Origin: an uncultured Eubacteriales bacterium
Lineage (GTDB): Bacteria; Bacillota; Clostridia; Oscillospirales; Oscillospiraceae
Assembly (NCBI GenBank): GCA_905210385.1
Contig: CAJLWS010000011.1
Location: forward strand, 1 to 16,789
DNA length: 16,789 bases
Direction of reading: 5' to 3'
Shown one piece after another: positions 5,612-13,114 of the stretch. The position numbers and the translations under genes are program-made. Every line of letters begins with the position of its first letter. Position 1 is the stretch's first letter. The notes beneath the pieces were generated by a model. That model ran no database searches. It saw only the letters and a list, made by a program, of their open reading frames with translations, and was not told the origin of the DNA.

Positions 5612-6832
5612 ATGTATTGTGTTCGCAAGGTAACTGACGATCTCTACTGGGTTGGGGCCAACGACCACCGGCTCCACCTGTTTGAAAACATCCACCCCAT
5701 CCCCAAGGGGGTGAGCTACAACGCCTACCTGCTGCTGGATGAGCACTCCGTCCTCTTTGACACGGTTGACTGGTCCGCCTGCCGCCAGCTGCTGGAGAGC
5801 GTGGAGCACCTGCTGGACGGCAGGGAGCTGGACTACCTGGTCATCAACCACATGGAGCCCGACCACGGCGCCTGTGTGGAGGAGGTCCTGCTGCGCTACC
5901 CCAAGGTGAAGGTGATCTCCACCGAGAAGGCCTTCATGTTCATGCGCCAGTTCGGTTTCCACATGGACAGCCACGAGTGCATCGAGGTGAAGGAGGGTGA
6001 CAGCTACTCCTTCGGCAAGCACAACGTCACCTTCGTGGGCGCCCCCATGGTCCACTGGCCCGAGGCCATGGTCACCTTCGATACCACCAACGGCGTGCTC
6101 TTCTCTGCCGACGCCTTCGGCTCCTTCATCGCCCTGGACGGCAAGCTGTTCGCCGACGAGGTGGACTTTGACCGGGACTGGATCGACGAGGCCCGCCGGT
6201 ATCTGACCAACATCGTGGGCAAGTACGGCCCCCACATCCAGCTGCTGCTGGGCAAGGCCGCCGGCATCCTGGACCAGATCAAATACATCTGTCCCCTCCA
6301 CGGGCCTGTCTGGCGCAAGGATTTGGGCTACTTCATCGAGAAGTACGACAAGTGGAGCCGCTATGAGCCTGAGGTGAAGGGTGTCATGATCGCCTACGCC
6401 TCCATGTACGGCAACACCGAGGCCGCCGCCCAGGCCCTGGCCGCCAAGCTGTGCGAGAAGGGTGTCACCGATGTGGTGGTGTACGATGTGTCCAACACCC
6501 ATGTGTCCTACCTCATCTCCGAGGCGTGGAAGTACAGCCACATCGTGCTGGCCTCCGTCACCTACAACCTGGGGATCTACCCGGTGATGAAGAACTTCCT
6601 GGAGGATATGCAGGCCCTGAACCTCCAGAACCGTACCTTCGCCCTCATCGAGAACGGTTCCTGGGCCTGCAAGTCCGGCGACCTGATGCAGAAGTTCATC
6701 GATGAGGAGATGAAGAACATGACGGTGCTCAACGAGCGCCTGTCCCTGGCCTCCGCCCTCCACGCCGACAAGGCTGTGGAGCTGGATGCCCTGGCCAATG
6801 CCCTGGTGGACTCCCTGAACGGGCAGGCGTAA
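5612..6832 (+). CDS. fprA: Flavodiiron protein (FprA-type O2/NO reductase)
   Basis: A soluble 406-residue enzyme that reduces O2 to water and, in some members, NO to N2O, taking electrons from rubredoxin. The beta-lactamase-like N-domain carries the diiron ligands His80, Glu82, Asp84 (HMEPDH, 80-85), His148, Asp167 and His230, all present. A flavodoxin domain begins near 255, with the FMN phosphate loop ASMYGNTEA (263-271). No rubredoxin or flavin reductase domain is fused at the C-terminus, so an external rubredoxin is needed, and one is encoded as the tail of the protein just upstream. The AAGGAGG site at 5598-5604 gives a strong start. A terminator follows at 6868. Preference for O2 or NO cannot be told from the sequence. 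Confidence 0.97.
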   Translation: MYCVRKVTDDLYWVGANDHRLHLFENIHPIPKGVSYNAYLLLDEHSVLFDTVDWSACRQLLESVEHLLDGRELDYLVINHMEPDHGACVEEVLLRYPKVKVISTEKAFMFMRQFGFHMDSHECIEVKEGDSYSFGKHNVTFVGAPMVHWPEAMVTFDTTNGVLFSADAFGSFIALDGKLFADEVDFDRDWIDEARRYLTNIVGKYGPHIQLLLGKAAGILDQIKYICPLHGPVWRKDLGYFIEKYDKWSRYEPEVKGVMIAYASMYGNTEAAAQALAAKLCEKGVTDVVVYDVSNTHVSYLISEAWKYSHIVLASVTYNLGIYPVMKNFLEDMQALNLQNRTFALIENGSWACKSGDLMQKFIDEEMKNMTVLNERLSLASALHADKAVELDALANALVDSLNGQA

Positions 6833-6867
6833 CGCCCGCTGGGGATCCGAACGCAGTCAGATATGCC

Positions 6868-6912
6868 CACGCCGGGTGGAAGGAATCCTCGCCTTCCACC
6901 CGGCGTGATTTT
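6868..6912 (+). terminator. Rho-independent terminator after the flavodiiron gene
   Basis: CACGCCGGGTGGAAGG (6868-6883) pairs perfectly with CCTTCCACCCGGCGTG (6892-6907) over an 8-base loop, followed by ATTTTG. The 16-bp GC-rich stem separates the redox genes from the MarR-exporter operon. Confidence 0.85.
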
Positions 6913-6926
6913 GCGTTGGAAGCGGC

Positions 6927-6955
6927 TTGACAAGGGGGTGGAGAGGGCTTATAGT
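6927..6955 (+). promoter_or_regulatory. Near-consensus promoter of the MarR-ABC operon
   Basis: TTGACA (6927-6932), a 17-base spacer and TATAGT (6950-6955): 11 of 12 consensus bases. Transcription should begin near 6962, placing the palindrome at 6979-6990 in the early transcribed region. Confidence 0.85.
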
Positions 6956-6962
6956 AGGCATT

Positions 6963-6990
6963 GTTGAGCAGACAACGATTGATATATCAA
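6963..6990. promoter_or_regulatory. Candidate MarR operator
   Basis: TTGATATATCAA (6979-6990) is a perfect 12-base palindrome. It is preceded by a second short dyad, GTTG-AGCAGA-CAAC (6963-6976). Both lie between the -10 box and the ribosome binding site of the MarR gene, the usual place for autorepression, and TTGA...TCAA is a common MarR-family half-site pattern. Binding is inferred. Confidence 0.6.
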
Positions 6991-7006
6991 CTTGGAGGGT
7001 TGGAGG

Positions 7007-7444
7007 ATGGAACGTTCCTTTCACATTTTGCTTTACCGGGCCTTCCACATCCAGCGCAAGTGGGTTCGGGCCAGGATGCAGCTGCTGGGCGTGGGTGCGG
7101 GGCAGCCCAAGCTGCTGGTGTACCTGTCCGCCCATGGGCCCTGCCACCAAAGGCAGCTGGCGGACTACTTTGACGTAGACCCGGCCAATGTGTCTAGAAT
7201 GATTGAGAGCCTGGAAAAGGGCGGCTTTGTCATCCGGAAACCGGACGGGCAAAACCGCCGCCGGGACCTGGTGGAAGTCACCGAACAGGGCCGGCAGGCC
7301 GGTGCCTGTTGGCTGGAGCGCTGCCGCCAGGTGGAGGAGATCATGCTGCGGGGCTTTTCTCCGGAGGAAAAGGACCGGTTTGCCGACTACCTGGTTCGGG
7401 CCTATCAAAACGTCCAGGAGGAGACGGGGAGGGGAAAGCCATGA
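7007..7444 (+). CDS. MarR-family transcriptional regulator
   Basis: A 145-residue winged-helix protein, typical MarR length. The core runs from about 34 to 95: GQPKLLVYLSAHGP, the recognition helix region DPANVSRMIESLEKGGFV (58-75) and the wing RKPDGQNRRRDLVEVTEQG (77-95). Flanking helices form the dimer. The ATG at 7007 is preceded by GGAGG at 6994-6998 with 8 bases of spacing; an in-frame TTG at 6992 would overlap that site, so I prefer the ATG. Its stop overlaps the start of the first ABC gene by ATGA, so it is co-transcribed with the exporter it most likely represses. The ligand is unknown; MarR repressors of this layout usually respond to small, often aromatic or drug-like compounds. Confidence 0.93.
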   Translation: MERSFHILLYRAFHIQRKWVRARMQLLGVGAGQPKLLVYLSAHGPCHQRQLADYFDVDPANVSRMIESLEKGGFVIRKPDGQNRRRDLVEVTEQGRQAGACWLERCRQVEEIMLRGFSPEEKDRFADYLVRAYQNVQEETGRGKP

Positions 7445-9189
7445 GGGACTTTGCACGCCTGCTGCGGGATCTGGGACCGTACCGGAAGGACCTGGTGATC
7501 GGCGCGCTGTTGGTCCTGGTGGAGAGCGCGTTTGAAATGGTCATTCCGGTGATCATGGCGGACATCATCGACGTGGGGGTAGCCAACCGGGATGTCCCCT
7601 ATATCCTCAGCCAGGGGGTGAAGATGGGTGTGTGCGCCCTGCTGGCCCTGCTCACCGGACTGCTCTATGCCCGGTTTGCCGCCCGTGGCGCCTATGGCTG
7701 GGGGGCGCGCATCCGCCAGGCCCAGTTTGAACGGGTGCAGAAGTACGCCTTCTCCAACCTGGACCGGTTTGACACATCTTCCCTGGTCACCCGCATGACC
7801 ACCGACGTAACCGTCCTCCAAAACGCCATCAACGGCGGCCTGCGCCCCATGGTCCGGGGGCCGGTGATGCTGGTGCTGGGGGTGGGTATGTCCCTGTGGC
7901 TCAATGCGGAGCTGGCCGTGGTCTTCTTCGTCTGCCTGCCTATCCTGGCGGGCATCCTCTTCTGCGTGGTGCGGAAAGTGGCCCCCATGTACAGTCGCCT
8001 ACAGCGATCCATGGACCGGCTGAACAATGTGGTGCAGGAGGGGCTGACCGCCATTCGGGCGGTGAAGGCCTTTGTTCGGGGAAAGTACGAGGAAGAGAAG
8101 TTCGAGACGGTCAACGCTGAACTCATGAATACCAGCCAGAGGACCTTCCACTACGCGGTGCTCAACCTGCCCGCCTTTCAGGTGACCATGTACACCGCCA
8201 GCGTACTGCTGATGTGGTTTGGCGGGAACATGGTGTTGGGAGGCGCCCTGCAGGTGGGGGATCTGACAGGGGTGTTCAGCTATGTGATGCAGGTGATGAA
8301 CTCCCTGATGATGATTTCCAATGTGTTCCTGCTGCTCACCCGCTCCCTGGCCAGTGCCCGGCGCATTGGAGAGGTACTGGATGAGGAGATCGCTCTCACC
8401 TCGCCGGAGGGTGGAGTGACCGAGGTGCCGGACGGCAGGGTGGACTTTGAGAATGTGTCCTTCAAATACCATGGGGACGCCAAGGAGTTTGCCCTGTCCA
8501 ACGTGGAACTTCACATCCAGGCGGGACAGACGGTGGGCATCCTGGGAGGGACCGGATCGGCCAAGACCACGCTGGTGCAGCTCATCCCCCGCCTGTATGA
8601 CGTGACGGAGGGCGCGGTGAAGGTGGGCGGCCGAGACGTGCGGGAGTATGACCTGCAGGCACTGCGGGACGCGGTGGGCATCGTGCTGCAGAAGAATGTG
8701 CTGTTCTCTGGCACCGTGCGGGAAAACTTGCAGTGGGGAAACCCGGAGGCGGACGACGAGACCCTGTGGGCGGCCTGCCGGGCAGCCTGCGCCGATGAGT
8801 TTCTGGAGCGGATGCCCCAGGGGCTGGACACCGACCTGGGGCAGGGGGGTGTCAACGTCTCCGGCGGGCAGAAGCAGCGGCTTTGCATCGCCCGCACCCT
8901 GCTCAAGCGGCCCAAGGTGCTCATCTTTGACGACTCCACCAGCGCGGTGGACACCGCCACCGAGGCCAAGATCCGCCGGTCGTTGGCGGAGCTGACGGAC
9001 ATGACCAAGATCATCATTGCTCAGCGGGTTACCTCGGTGATGGACAGCGACCAGATCGTCATCCTGGAGGATGGAAAGGTTCACGCAGTGGGAACCCACG
9101 AGACCTTGCTGGCGTCCGACCCCATCTACCAGGAGATCTACACATCCCAGATGAAAGGAGAGCAGGAAAATGGCGGTCCGGCAGCTTAG
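7441..9189 (+). CDS. ABC exporter half-transporter with degenerate ATP site
   Basis: A 582-residue protein with an N-terminal six-helix membrane domain (about 1-310) and an ATPase domain (about 333-575), in the heterodimeric multidrug exporter class (BmrC, LmrC and TM287-like). Its nucleotide site is non-standard: Walker A is GGTGSAKT (369-376) with Ala where Gly is usual, Walker B ends in Asp-Asp (497-498) so the catalytic Glu is replaced, and the switch His is Gln528 in AQRVTS. The signature VSGGQ (473-477) is intact and would complete the active site of the partner. The start at 7441 overlaps the MarR stop; a longer upstream start would run through the regulator gene. The end overlaps the partner gene by 20 bases. 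Substrate unknown; drug or lipid-like molecules are usual for the class. Confidence 0.94.
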   Translation: MRDFARLLRDLGPYRKDLVIGALLVLVESAFEMVIPVIMADIIDVGVANRDVPYILSQGVKMGVCALLALLTGLLYARFAARGAYGWGARIRQAQFERVQKYAFSNLDRFDTSSLVTRMTTDVTVLQNAINGGLRPMVRGPVMLVLGVGMSLWLNAELAVVFFVCLPILAGILFCVVRKVAPMYSRLQRSMDRLNNVVQEGLTAIRAVKAFVRGKYEEEKFETVNAELMNTSQRTFHYAVLNLPAFQVTMYTASVLLMWFGGNMVLGGALQVGDLTGVFSYVMQVMNSLMMISNVFLLLTRSLASARRIGEVLDEEIALTSPEGGVTEVPDGRVDFENVSFKYHGDAKEFALSNVELHIQAGQTVGILGGTGSAKTTLVQLIPRLYDVTEGAVKVGGRDVREYDLQALRDAVGIVLQKNVLFSGTVRENLQWGNPEADDETLWAACRAACADEFLERMPQGLDTDLGQGGVNVSGGQKQRLCIARTLLKRPKVLIFDDSTSAVDTATEAKIRRSLAELTDMTKIIIAQRVTSVMDSDQIVILEDGKVHAVGTHETLLASDPIYQEIYTSQMKGEQENGGPAA

Positions 9190-11014
9190 TGGGAAAAAGC
9201 CTCAAAATATGCGGTATACGCTGTATACCCTGCTGTCCTACATGGGGCGGCACAAGTTCCTCTTGCTGGTGGTGGCGGTGCTGGTGACCATCAGCGCCCT
9301 GGCCAACCTGCTGGGCACCTATATGATCCGGCCGGTGGTCAACAGCCTGGCGGCGGGGAACCTCCAGGATCTGATCGCCGGCGTGGCGGTGACGGCGGCC
9401 ATCTATGGGCTGGGGGCGCTGTCTGCTTTGGGGTACACCCAGACCATGGTAAAGGCGGCTCAGAAGGTGCTCTACGACATCCGCCGGGATCTGTTCGCCC
9501 ACCTGCAGACCCTGCCCCTGGAGTTCTTTGACACCCACCGCCACGGGGACGTGATGAGCTACTTCACCAACGACGTGGATACCATCTCCGACGCCATGAA
9601 CAACAGCTTTGCCATGGTCATCCAGAGCTTCATCCAGATGGCGGGTACGCTGACCATCCTGTTCGTCCTGAACTGGCGGCTGAGTTTTGTAGTAGTGGTG
9701 TGCTACGTGGTCATGTTCCTCTATATCCGCTTCAGCGGCAAGCACTCCAAGGCCTACTATACCAAGCAACAGGCCAGTCTGGGAGACCTGGACGGCTACA
9801 TTGAGGAGATCACTGCCGGCCAGAAGGTGGTGAAGGTGTTCAACCACGAGGAGGAGAGCCTGCGGCGGTTCCGGGAGAAGAACGAGGCCCTGCGCAAGGC
9901 TGGCACCGGCGCCCAGAGTTACGCCGCCACCATGGTGCCCGCAGTGGTCACCATCTCCTACCTCAACTACGCCATCGTGGCGGTACTGGGGGGCATCATG
10001 GCCATCAACGGCCAGACCGATGTGGGCAGCCTGGCCAGCTACCTGGTTTTTGTCCGCCAGGCGGCCATGCCCATCAACCAGTTCACCCAGCAGAGCAACT
10101 TCCTGCTGGCCGCCCTGGCCGGGGCGGAGCGGGTCTTCCAGGTGATGGACCAGCCCTCCGAGGTGGACGAGGGGAGAACCGACCTGGTCCATGTGCGGCA
10201 GGAGGATGGGCGGCTGGTTCCCTGCGAAGAGAAGACGGGCCTCTGGGCGTGGAAGCGACCGGACGGCGCCCTGGTGCCACTGCGGGGGGATGTGCGCTTC
10301 CAGCATGTCACTTTCGGCTATGAGGCCGGTCACCCCATTCTCCGGGACATCAGCCTGTTCGCCAAGCCGGGACAGAAGATCGCCTTTGTGGGATCCACTG
10401 GGGCGGGCAAGACCACCATCACCAACCTGATCAACCGCTTCTATGACGTGCAGGGGGGGCAGGTGCTCTACGACGGCATCGACGTGAAGGACATCCGGAA
10501 GGACGCGCTGCGGCGCTCCTTAGGCATCGTGCTCCAGGACACCCACCTGTTCACGGGAACCATCGCGGACAATATCCGCTTCGGCAAGCTGGACGCCACC
10601 CAGGAGGAGATCGAGCGGGCGGCCCGCATCGCCAACGCCGATTCCTTCATCCGCCGGCTGCCCCAGGGCTATGATACCATGGTGACTGCCGACGGGGCCA
10701 ACCTGTCTCAGGGACAGCGGCAGCTGCTGGCCATCGCCCGGGCGGCGTTAGCCGATCCCCCGGTCCTGATCCTGGACGAGGCCACCTCCTCCATTGACAC
10801 CCGGACGGAGGCCCTCATTGAAAAGGGGATGGACCAGCTGATGGAGGGGCGCACGGTGTTTGTCATCGCCCACCGGCTGTCCACCGTGCGCAACGCAAAC
10901 GCCATTCTGGTGCTGGAGCACGGCCAGGTGGTGGAGCGGGGGAGCCATGAGGAGCTGTTGGCCCAAAAGGGAGAGTACTACCAGCTCTACCACGGACTGT
11001 TTGAGCTGAGCTGA
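9170..11014 (+). CDS. ABC exporter half-transporter with canonical ATP site
   Basis: A 614-residue partner of the preceding gene, with a membrane domain (about 1-325) and an ATPase domain (about 374-610). Walker A is GSTGAGKT (408-415), Walker B LILDE with catalytic Glu537, and switch His568 lies in AHRLST, all canonical. The signature is LSQGQ (512-516), not LSGGQ. This is the mirror of its partner: the pair would hold one active site and one degenerate site. A roughly 40-residue insert between the domains (about 335-374, with two Trp) resembles the longer linker of BmrD/YheH-type subunits. Its ATG lies inside the end of the previous gene, with AAAGGAG at 9155-9161, so translation is probably coupled. 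A hairpin terminator follows. Confidence 0.95.
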   Translation: MAVRQLSGKKPQNMRYTLYTLLSYMGRHKFLLLVVAVLVTISALANLLGTYMIRPVVNSLAAGNLQDLIAGVAVTAAIYGLGALSALGYTQTMVKAAQKVLYDIRRDLFAHLQTLPLEFFDTHRHGDVMSYFTNDVDTISDAMNNSFAMVIQSFIQMAGTLTILFVLNWRLSFVVVVCYVVMFLYIRFSGKHSKAYYTKQQASLGDLDGYIEEITAGQKVVKVFNHEEESLRRFREKNEALRKAGTGAQSYAATMVPAVVTISYLNYAIVAVLGGIMAINGQTDVGSLASYLVFVRQAAMPINQFTQQSNFLLAALAGAERVFQVMDQPSEVDEGRTDLVHVRQEDGRLVPCEEKTGLWAWKRPDGALVPLRGDVRFQHVTFGYEAGHPILRDISLFAKPGQKIAFVGSTGAGKTTITNLINRFYDVQGGQVLYDGIDVKDIRKDALRRSLGIVLQDTHLFTGTIADNIRFGKLDATQEEIERAARIANADSFIRRLPQGYDTMVTADGANLSQGQRQLLAIARAALADPPVLILDEATSSIDTRTEALIEKGMDQLMEGRTVFVIAHRLSTVRNANAILVLEHGQVVERGSHEELLAQKGEYYQLYHGLFELS

Positions 11015-11044
11015 TAGAAGGACGAACCGGACAGAGTAGAATGA

Positions 11045-11080
11045 CGCGGCAGGACGTTCAAACGTCCTGCCGCGCCATTT
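11045..11080 (+). terminator. Terminator after the ABC exporter operon
   Basis: CGCGGCAGGACGTT (11045-11058) pairs perfectly with AACGTCCTGCCGCG (11061-11074), followed by CCATTTTA. The T-run is short, but the 13-14 bp GC-rich stem directly after the operon makes this the likely end. Confidence 0.75.
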
Positions 11081-11285
11081 TAGGAATGGAGACGGAGCGG
11101 AAAAGCGAATAGAACCCGGATCACGGCAGAGAATACGGAAAGGATGGAGGTGCGGAATGAGCGGCGGATGCTTCCAACGCAGGAAACCGGGCGGGATAAA
11201 GTTCAGAATTTGCCTGGAAACTGGCTGAATGCACAAAACCAAGGGCGATATTTCGGCGAAACGACTGAGCAAAAATGAGCGAATG

Positions 11286-11353
11286 TGATTGATTTTGATG
11301 GGAGATAGAGGGTATAATGGGGCCTCGACGGAAGACAACGTCAAAATCGATCA
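11286..11353. promoter_or_regulatory. Inverted repeats flanking the fru promoter: candidate FruR operators
   Basis: TGATTGATTTTGA (11286-11298) and TCAAAATCGATCA (11341-11353) are inverted copies matching at 12 of 13 positions. One overlaps the -35 box and the other lies just before the ribosome binding site of fruR. DeoR-family sugar regulators bind repeated sites around their own promoters, so autoregulation by the FruR protein, relieved by fructose 1-phosphate, is the likely reading. The upstream part of this gap (11081-11285) holds nothing I can support. Confidence 0.6.
11289..11318 (+). promoter_or_regulatory. Promoter of the fructose operon
   Basis: TTGATT (11289-11294), an 18-base spacer and a perfect TATAAT (11313-11318). 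The start point near 11325 gives a leader of about 45 bases before the fruR ATG. It overlaps the candidate operator on its upstream side. Confidence 0.75.
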
Positions 11354-11368
11354 AAGGGGTGGATATAC

Positions 11369-12127
11369 ATGCTGGCAGAGGAGCGGGTGTCGGCTATTTT
11401 ATCATTGATTGAACAACAGGGCGCGGCCAGCGTGGCCCAGCTGTGCCAGGCCACCGGAGCGTCGGAGGCCACCATCCGGCGGGACCTGACCCAGCTGCAC
11501 CAGCAGGGCAGGCTGAACAAGGTACATGGGGGCGCGGTGACGCTGCGGGGCAACTTCTCCATGGAGGAGCCCGACTTGACCACCAAGGCGCAGCTTCACG
11601 TGGAGGAAAAAAGCGCCATTGGGCGCTACGCGGCCGCCCAGATCAACGACGACGACTTTGTCTTTCTGGACGCCGGAACGACGGTGCTGGCCATGGCCGA
11701 CCACCTGGCCACCTCCCGGGCGGGCTTTGTCACCACCAGCATCGCCTGCGCCAAGCGCCTGAGCGGGCTGGGCCGCCAGGTGACTGTGGTGGGCGGGCAA
11801 CTCAAGCTGGGCACCGAGGCCATCATCGGGGCGGAGGCGCTGGCCTTCCTGGAGCGATACCATTTCACAAAGGCGTTTCTGGGCGCCAACGGGATCACGG
11901 TGAAGCAGGGATGCACTACCCCGGATCCGGAGGAGGCGGCCATCAAGCGCCGCGCGGCGGACCAGGCCTATATGACCTATGTGCTGGCGGACTCCAGCAA
12001 GTTCGGCCAGACTGCGGCGGTGACCATTCGACCGTTGGAGAAGGTCTGCGTGATTACCGAGCGGATCCCGGACGAGAGCTTCCGGGGCAAAGGGATCATC
12101 AAGGAACTGTGGAGGGAAGGGAAATGA
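11369..12127 (+). CDS. fruR: DeoR-family repressor of the fructose operon
   Basis: A 252-residue DeoR-family regulator. Residues about 3-57 are the DeoR helix-turn-helix (SVAQLCQATGASEATIRRDL, then QGRLNKVHGGAV). The DeoRC sensor domain follows, with DAGTT (101-105), GGQL (142-145), LGANGIT (171-177) and ADSSKFG (208-214), which form the sugar-phosphate pocket in this family. The stop overlaps the fruK start by ATGA. The neighbours fruK and fruA make fructose 1-phosphate the likely effector. The inverted repeats at 11286-11353 are its probable sites. The ATG follows AAAGGGGTGG (11353-11362). Confidence 0.94.
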   Translation: MLAEERVSAILSLIEQQGAASVAQLCQATGASEATIRRDLTQLHQQGRLNKVHGGAVTLRGNFSMEEPDLTTKAQLHVEEKSAIGRYAAAQINDDDFVFLDAGTTVLAMADHLATSRAGFVTTSIACAKRLSGLGRQVTVVGGQLKLGTEAIIGAEALAFLERYHFTKAFLGANGITVKQGCTTPDPEEAAIKRRAADQAYMTYVLADSSKFGQTAAVTIRPLEKVCVITERIPDESFRGKGIIKELWREGK

Positions 12128-13044
12128 TCTATACCGTGACGTTCAATCCCGCCATCGACTATGTGGTGTGGCTGGACCGGCTGGAGCCGGGGTCCATCAA
12201 CCGGGCCCGGCAGGAACTGATCCAGTTCGGCGGGAAGGGGATCAATGTCTCCGTGGTGCTGGGCAACCTGGGAGTGGACAACCGGGCGCTGGGTTTTCTG
12301 GCCGGCTTTACCGGCCAGGCGGTGGAACAGGGGCTGGCCCAGATGGGGGTGCAGACCGATTTCATCCATCTGGAAGCGGGCGTCACCCGGATCAATGTGA
12401 AGATCAAGGGCAGGGAGGAGACGGAGCTGAATGGCCGGGGTCCGGACATTGACCCGGCGGCCCTGGGGCAGCTGTTTGAGAAACTGGACGGGCTGGTCGG
12501 CCCGGACGTCCTGGTGCTGGCCGGGTCTATCCCCGCCTCCCTGCCCAGCGATGTCTATGAGCAGATCATGGCCCGGCTGGACGGAAAGGGCGTCCGGGTG
12601 GTGGTGGACGCCGAGGGGGAATTGCTGAGCAACGTGCTGCGGTACCGGCCCTTCCTCATCAAGCCCAATAACCTGGAGCTGGGCGGGATCTTCGGCCGGG
12701 AGCTCCACACCCAGGAGGAGATCCGGGCATGCGCCGCCGCGCTCCAGGAGCGGGGGGCCCGAAACGTGCTGGTGTCCATGGCCGGGGACGGGGCCATCCT
12801 CCTGGATGAGCAGGGGGGCTTCCACCAGATCGCCGCCCCCCAGGGCACGGTGCGCAACTCCGTGGGGGCGGGCGACTCCATGGTGGCCGGCTTCCTGGCG
12901 GGGGACCTCCAGTCCGGAAGCTTTGAACAGGCCCTGCGCATGGGGGCGGCCACCGGCAGCGCAACAGCCTTTTCCGACGGGCTGGCCACCCGGGAAACGG
13001 TGGAGGGACTGCTCAGACAGATGGAGGGAAAGCGTGAATCATAA
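12124..13044 (+). CDS. fruK: 1-phosphofructokinase
   Basis: Phosphorylates fructose 1-phosphate, the product of the fructose PTS, to fructose 1,6-bisphosphate with ATP. The 306-residue length is normal for the PfkB family. It opens with MIYTVTFNPAIDYVVWLD, has FGGKGINVS (35-43), LAGSIPASLP (132-141), KPNNLELG (180-187) and the ATP/anion-hole motif NSVGAGDSMVAGFLAG (245-260) with catalytic Asp251. It overlaps fruR by four bases and precedes the EIIABC gene by 70 bases. Tagatose-6-phosphate kinase (LacC) is a close relative, but the PTS partner and the regulator argue for FruK. Confidence 0.95.
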   Translation: MIYTVTFNPAIDYVVWLDRLEPGSINRARQELIQFGGKGINVSVVLGNLGVDNRALGFLAGFTGQAVEQGLAQMGVQTDFIHLEAGVTRINVKIKGREETELNGRGPDIDPAALGQLFEKLDGLVGPDVLVLAGSIPASLPSDVYEQIMARLDGKGVRVVVDAEGELLSNVLRYRPFLIKPNNLELGGIFGRELHTQEEIRACAAALQERGARNVLVSMAGDGAILLDEQGGFHQIAAPQGTVRNSVGAGDSMVAGFLAGDLQSGSFEQALRMGAATGSATAFSDGLATRETVEGLLRQMEGKRES

Positions 13045-13114
13045 TGGACGGGGGCCGAAGCCGCTGTTGGGAATATAAGCACAGGTTAAGGGAAAGATGG
13101 AAAGGATGAAGACG

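Noticed and set aside
4427..6763. A 778-codon open frame on the minus strand
   Set aside because: It is antisense to the fusion and flavodiiron genes, rich in Gly, His, Val and Leu as expected from antisense of GC-rich codons, and has no recognisable domain.
11157..11228. A 23-codon frame with GGAGG six bases upstream, before the fru promoter
   Set aside because: It lies upstream of the mapped promoter, between a terminator and that promoter, with no promoter of its own that I can see and no recognisable content.
11443..12123. Long plus-strand frame reading through fruR in a second frame into fruK
   Set aside because: It is the fruK frame extended upstream through fruR. The true fruK start is the ATG overlapping the fruR stop; the extension is low-complexity Gly/Arg-rich sequence.
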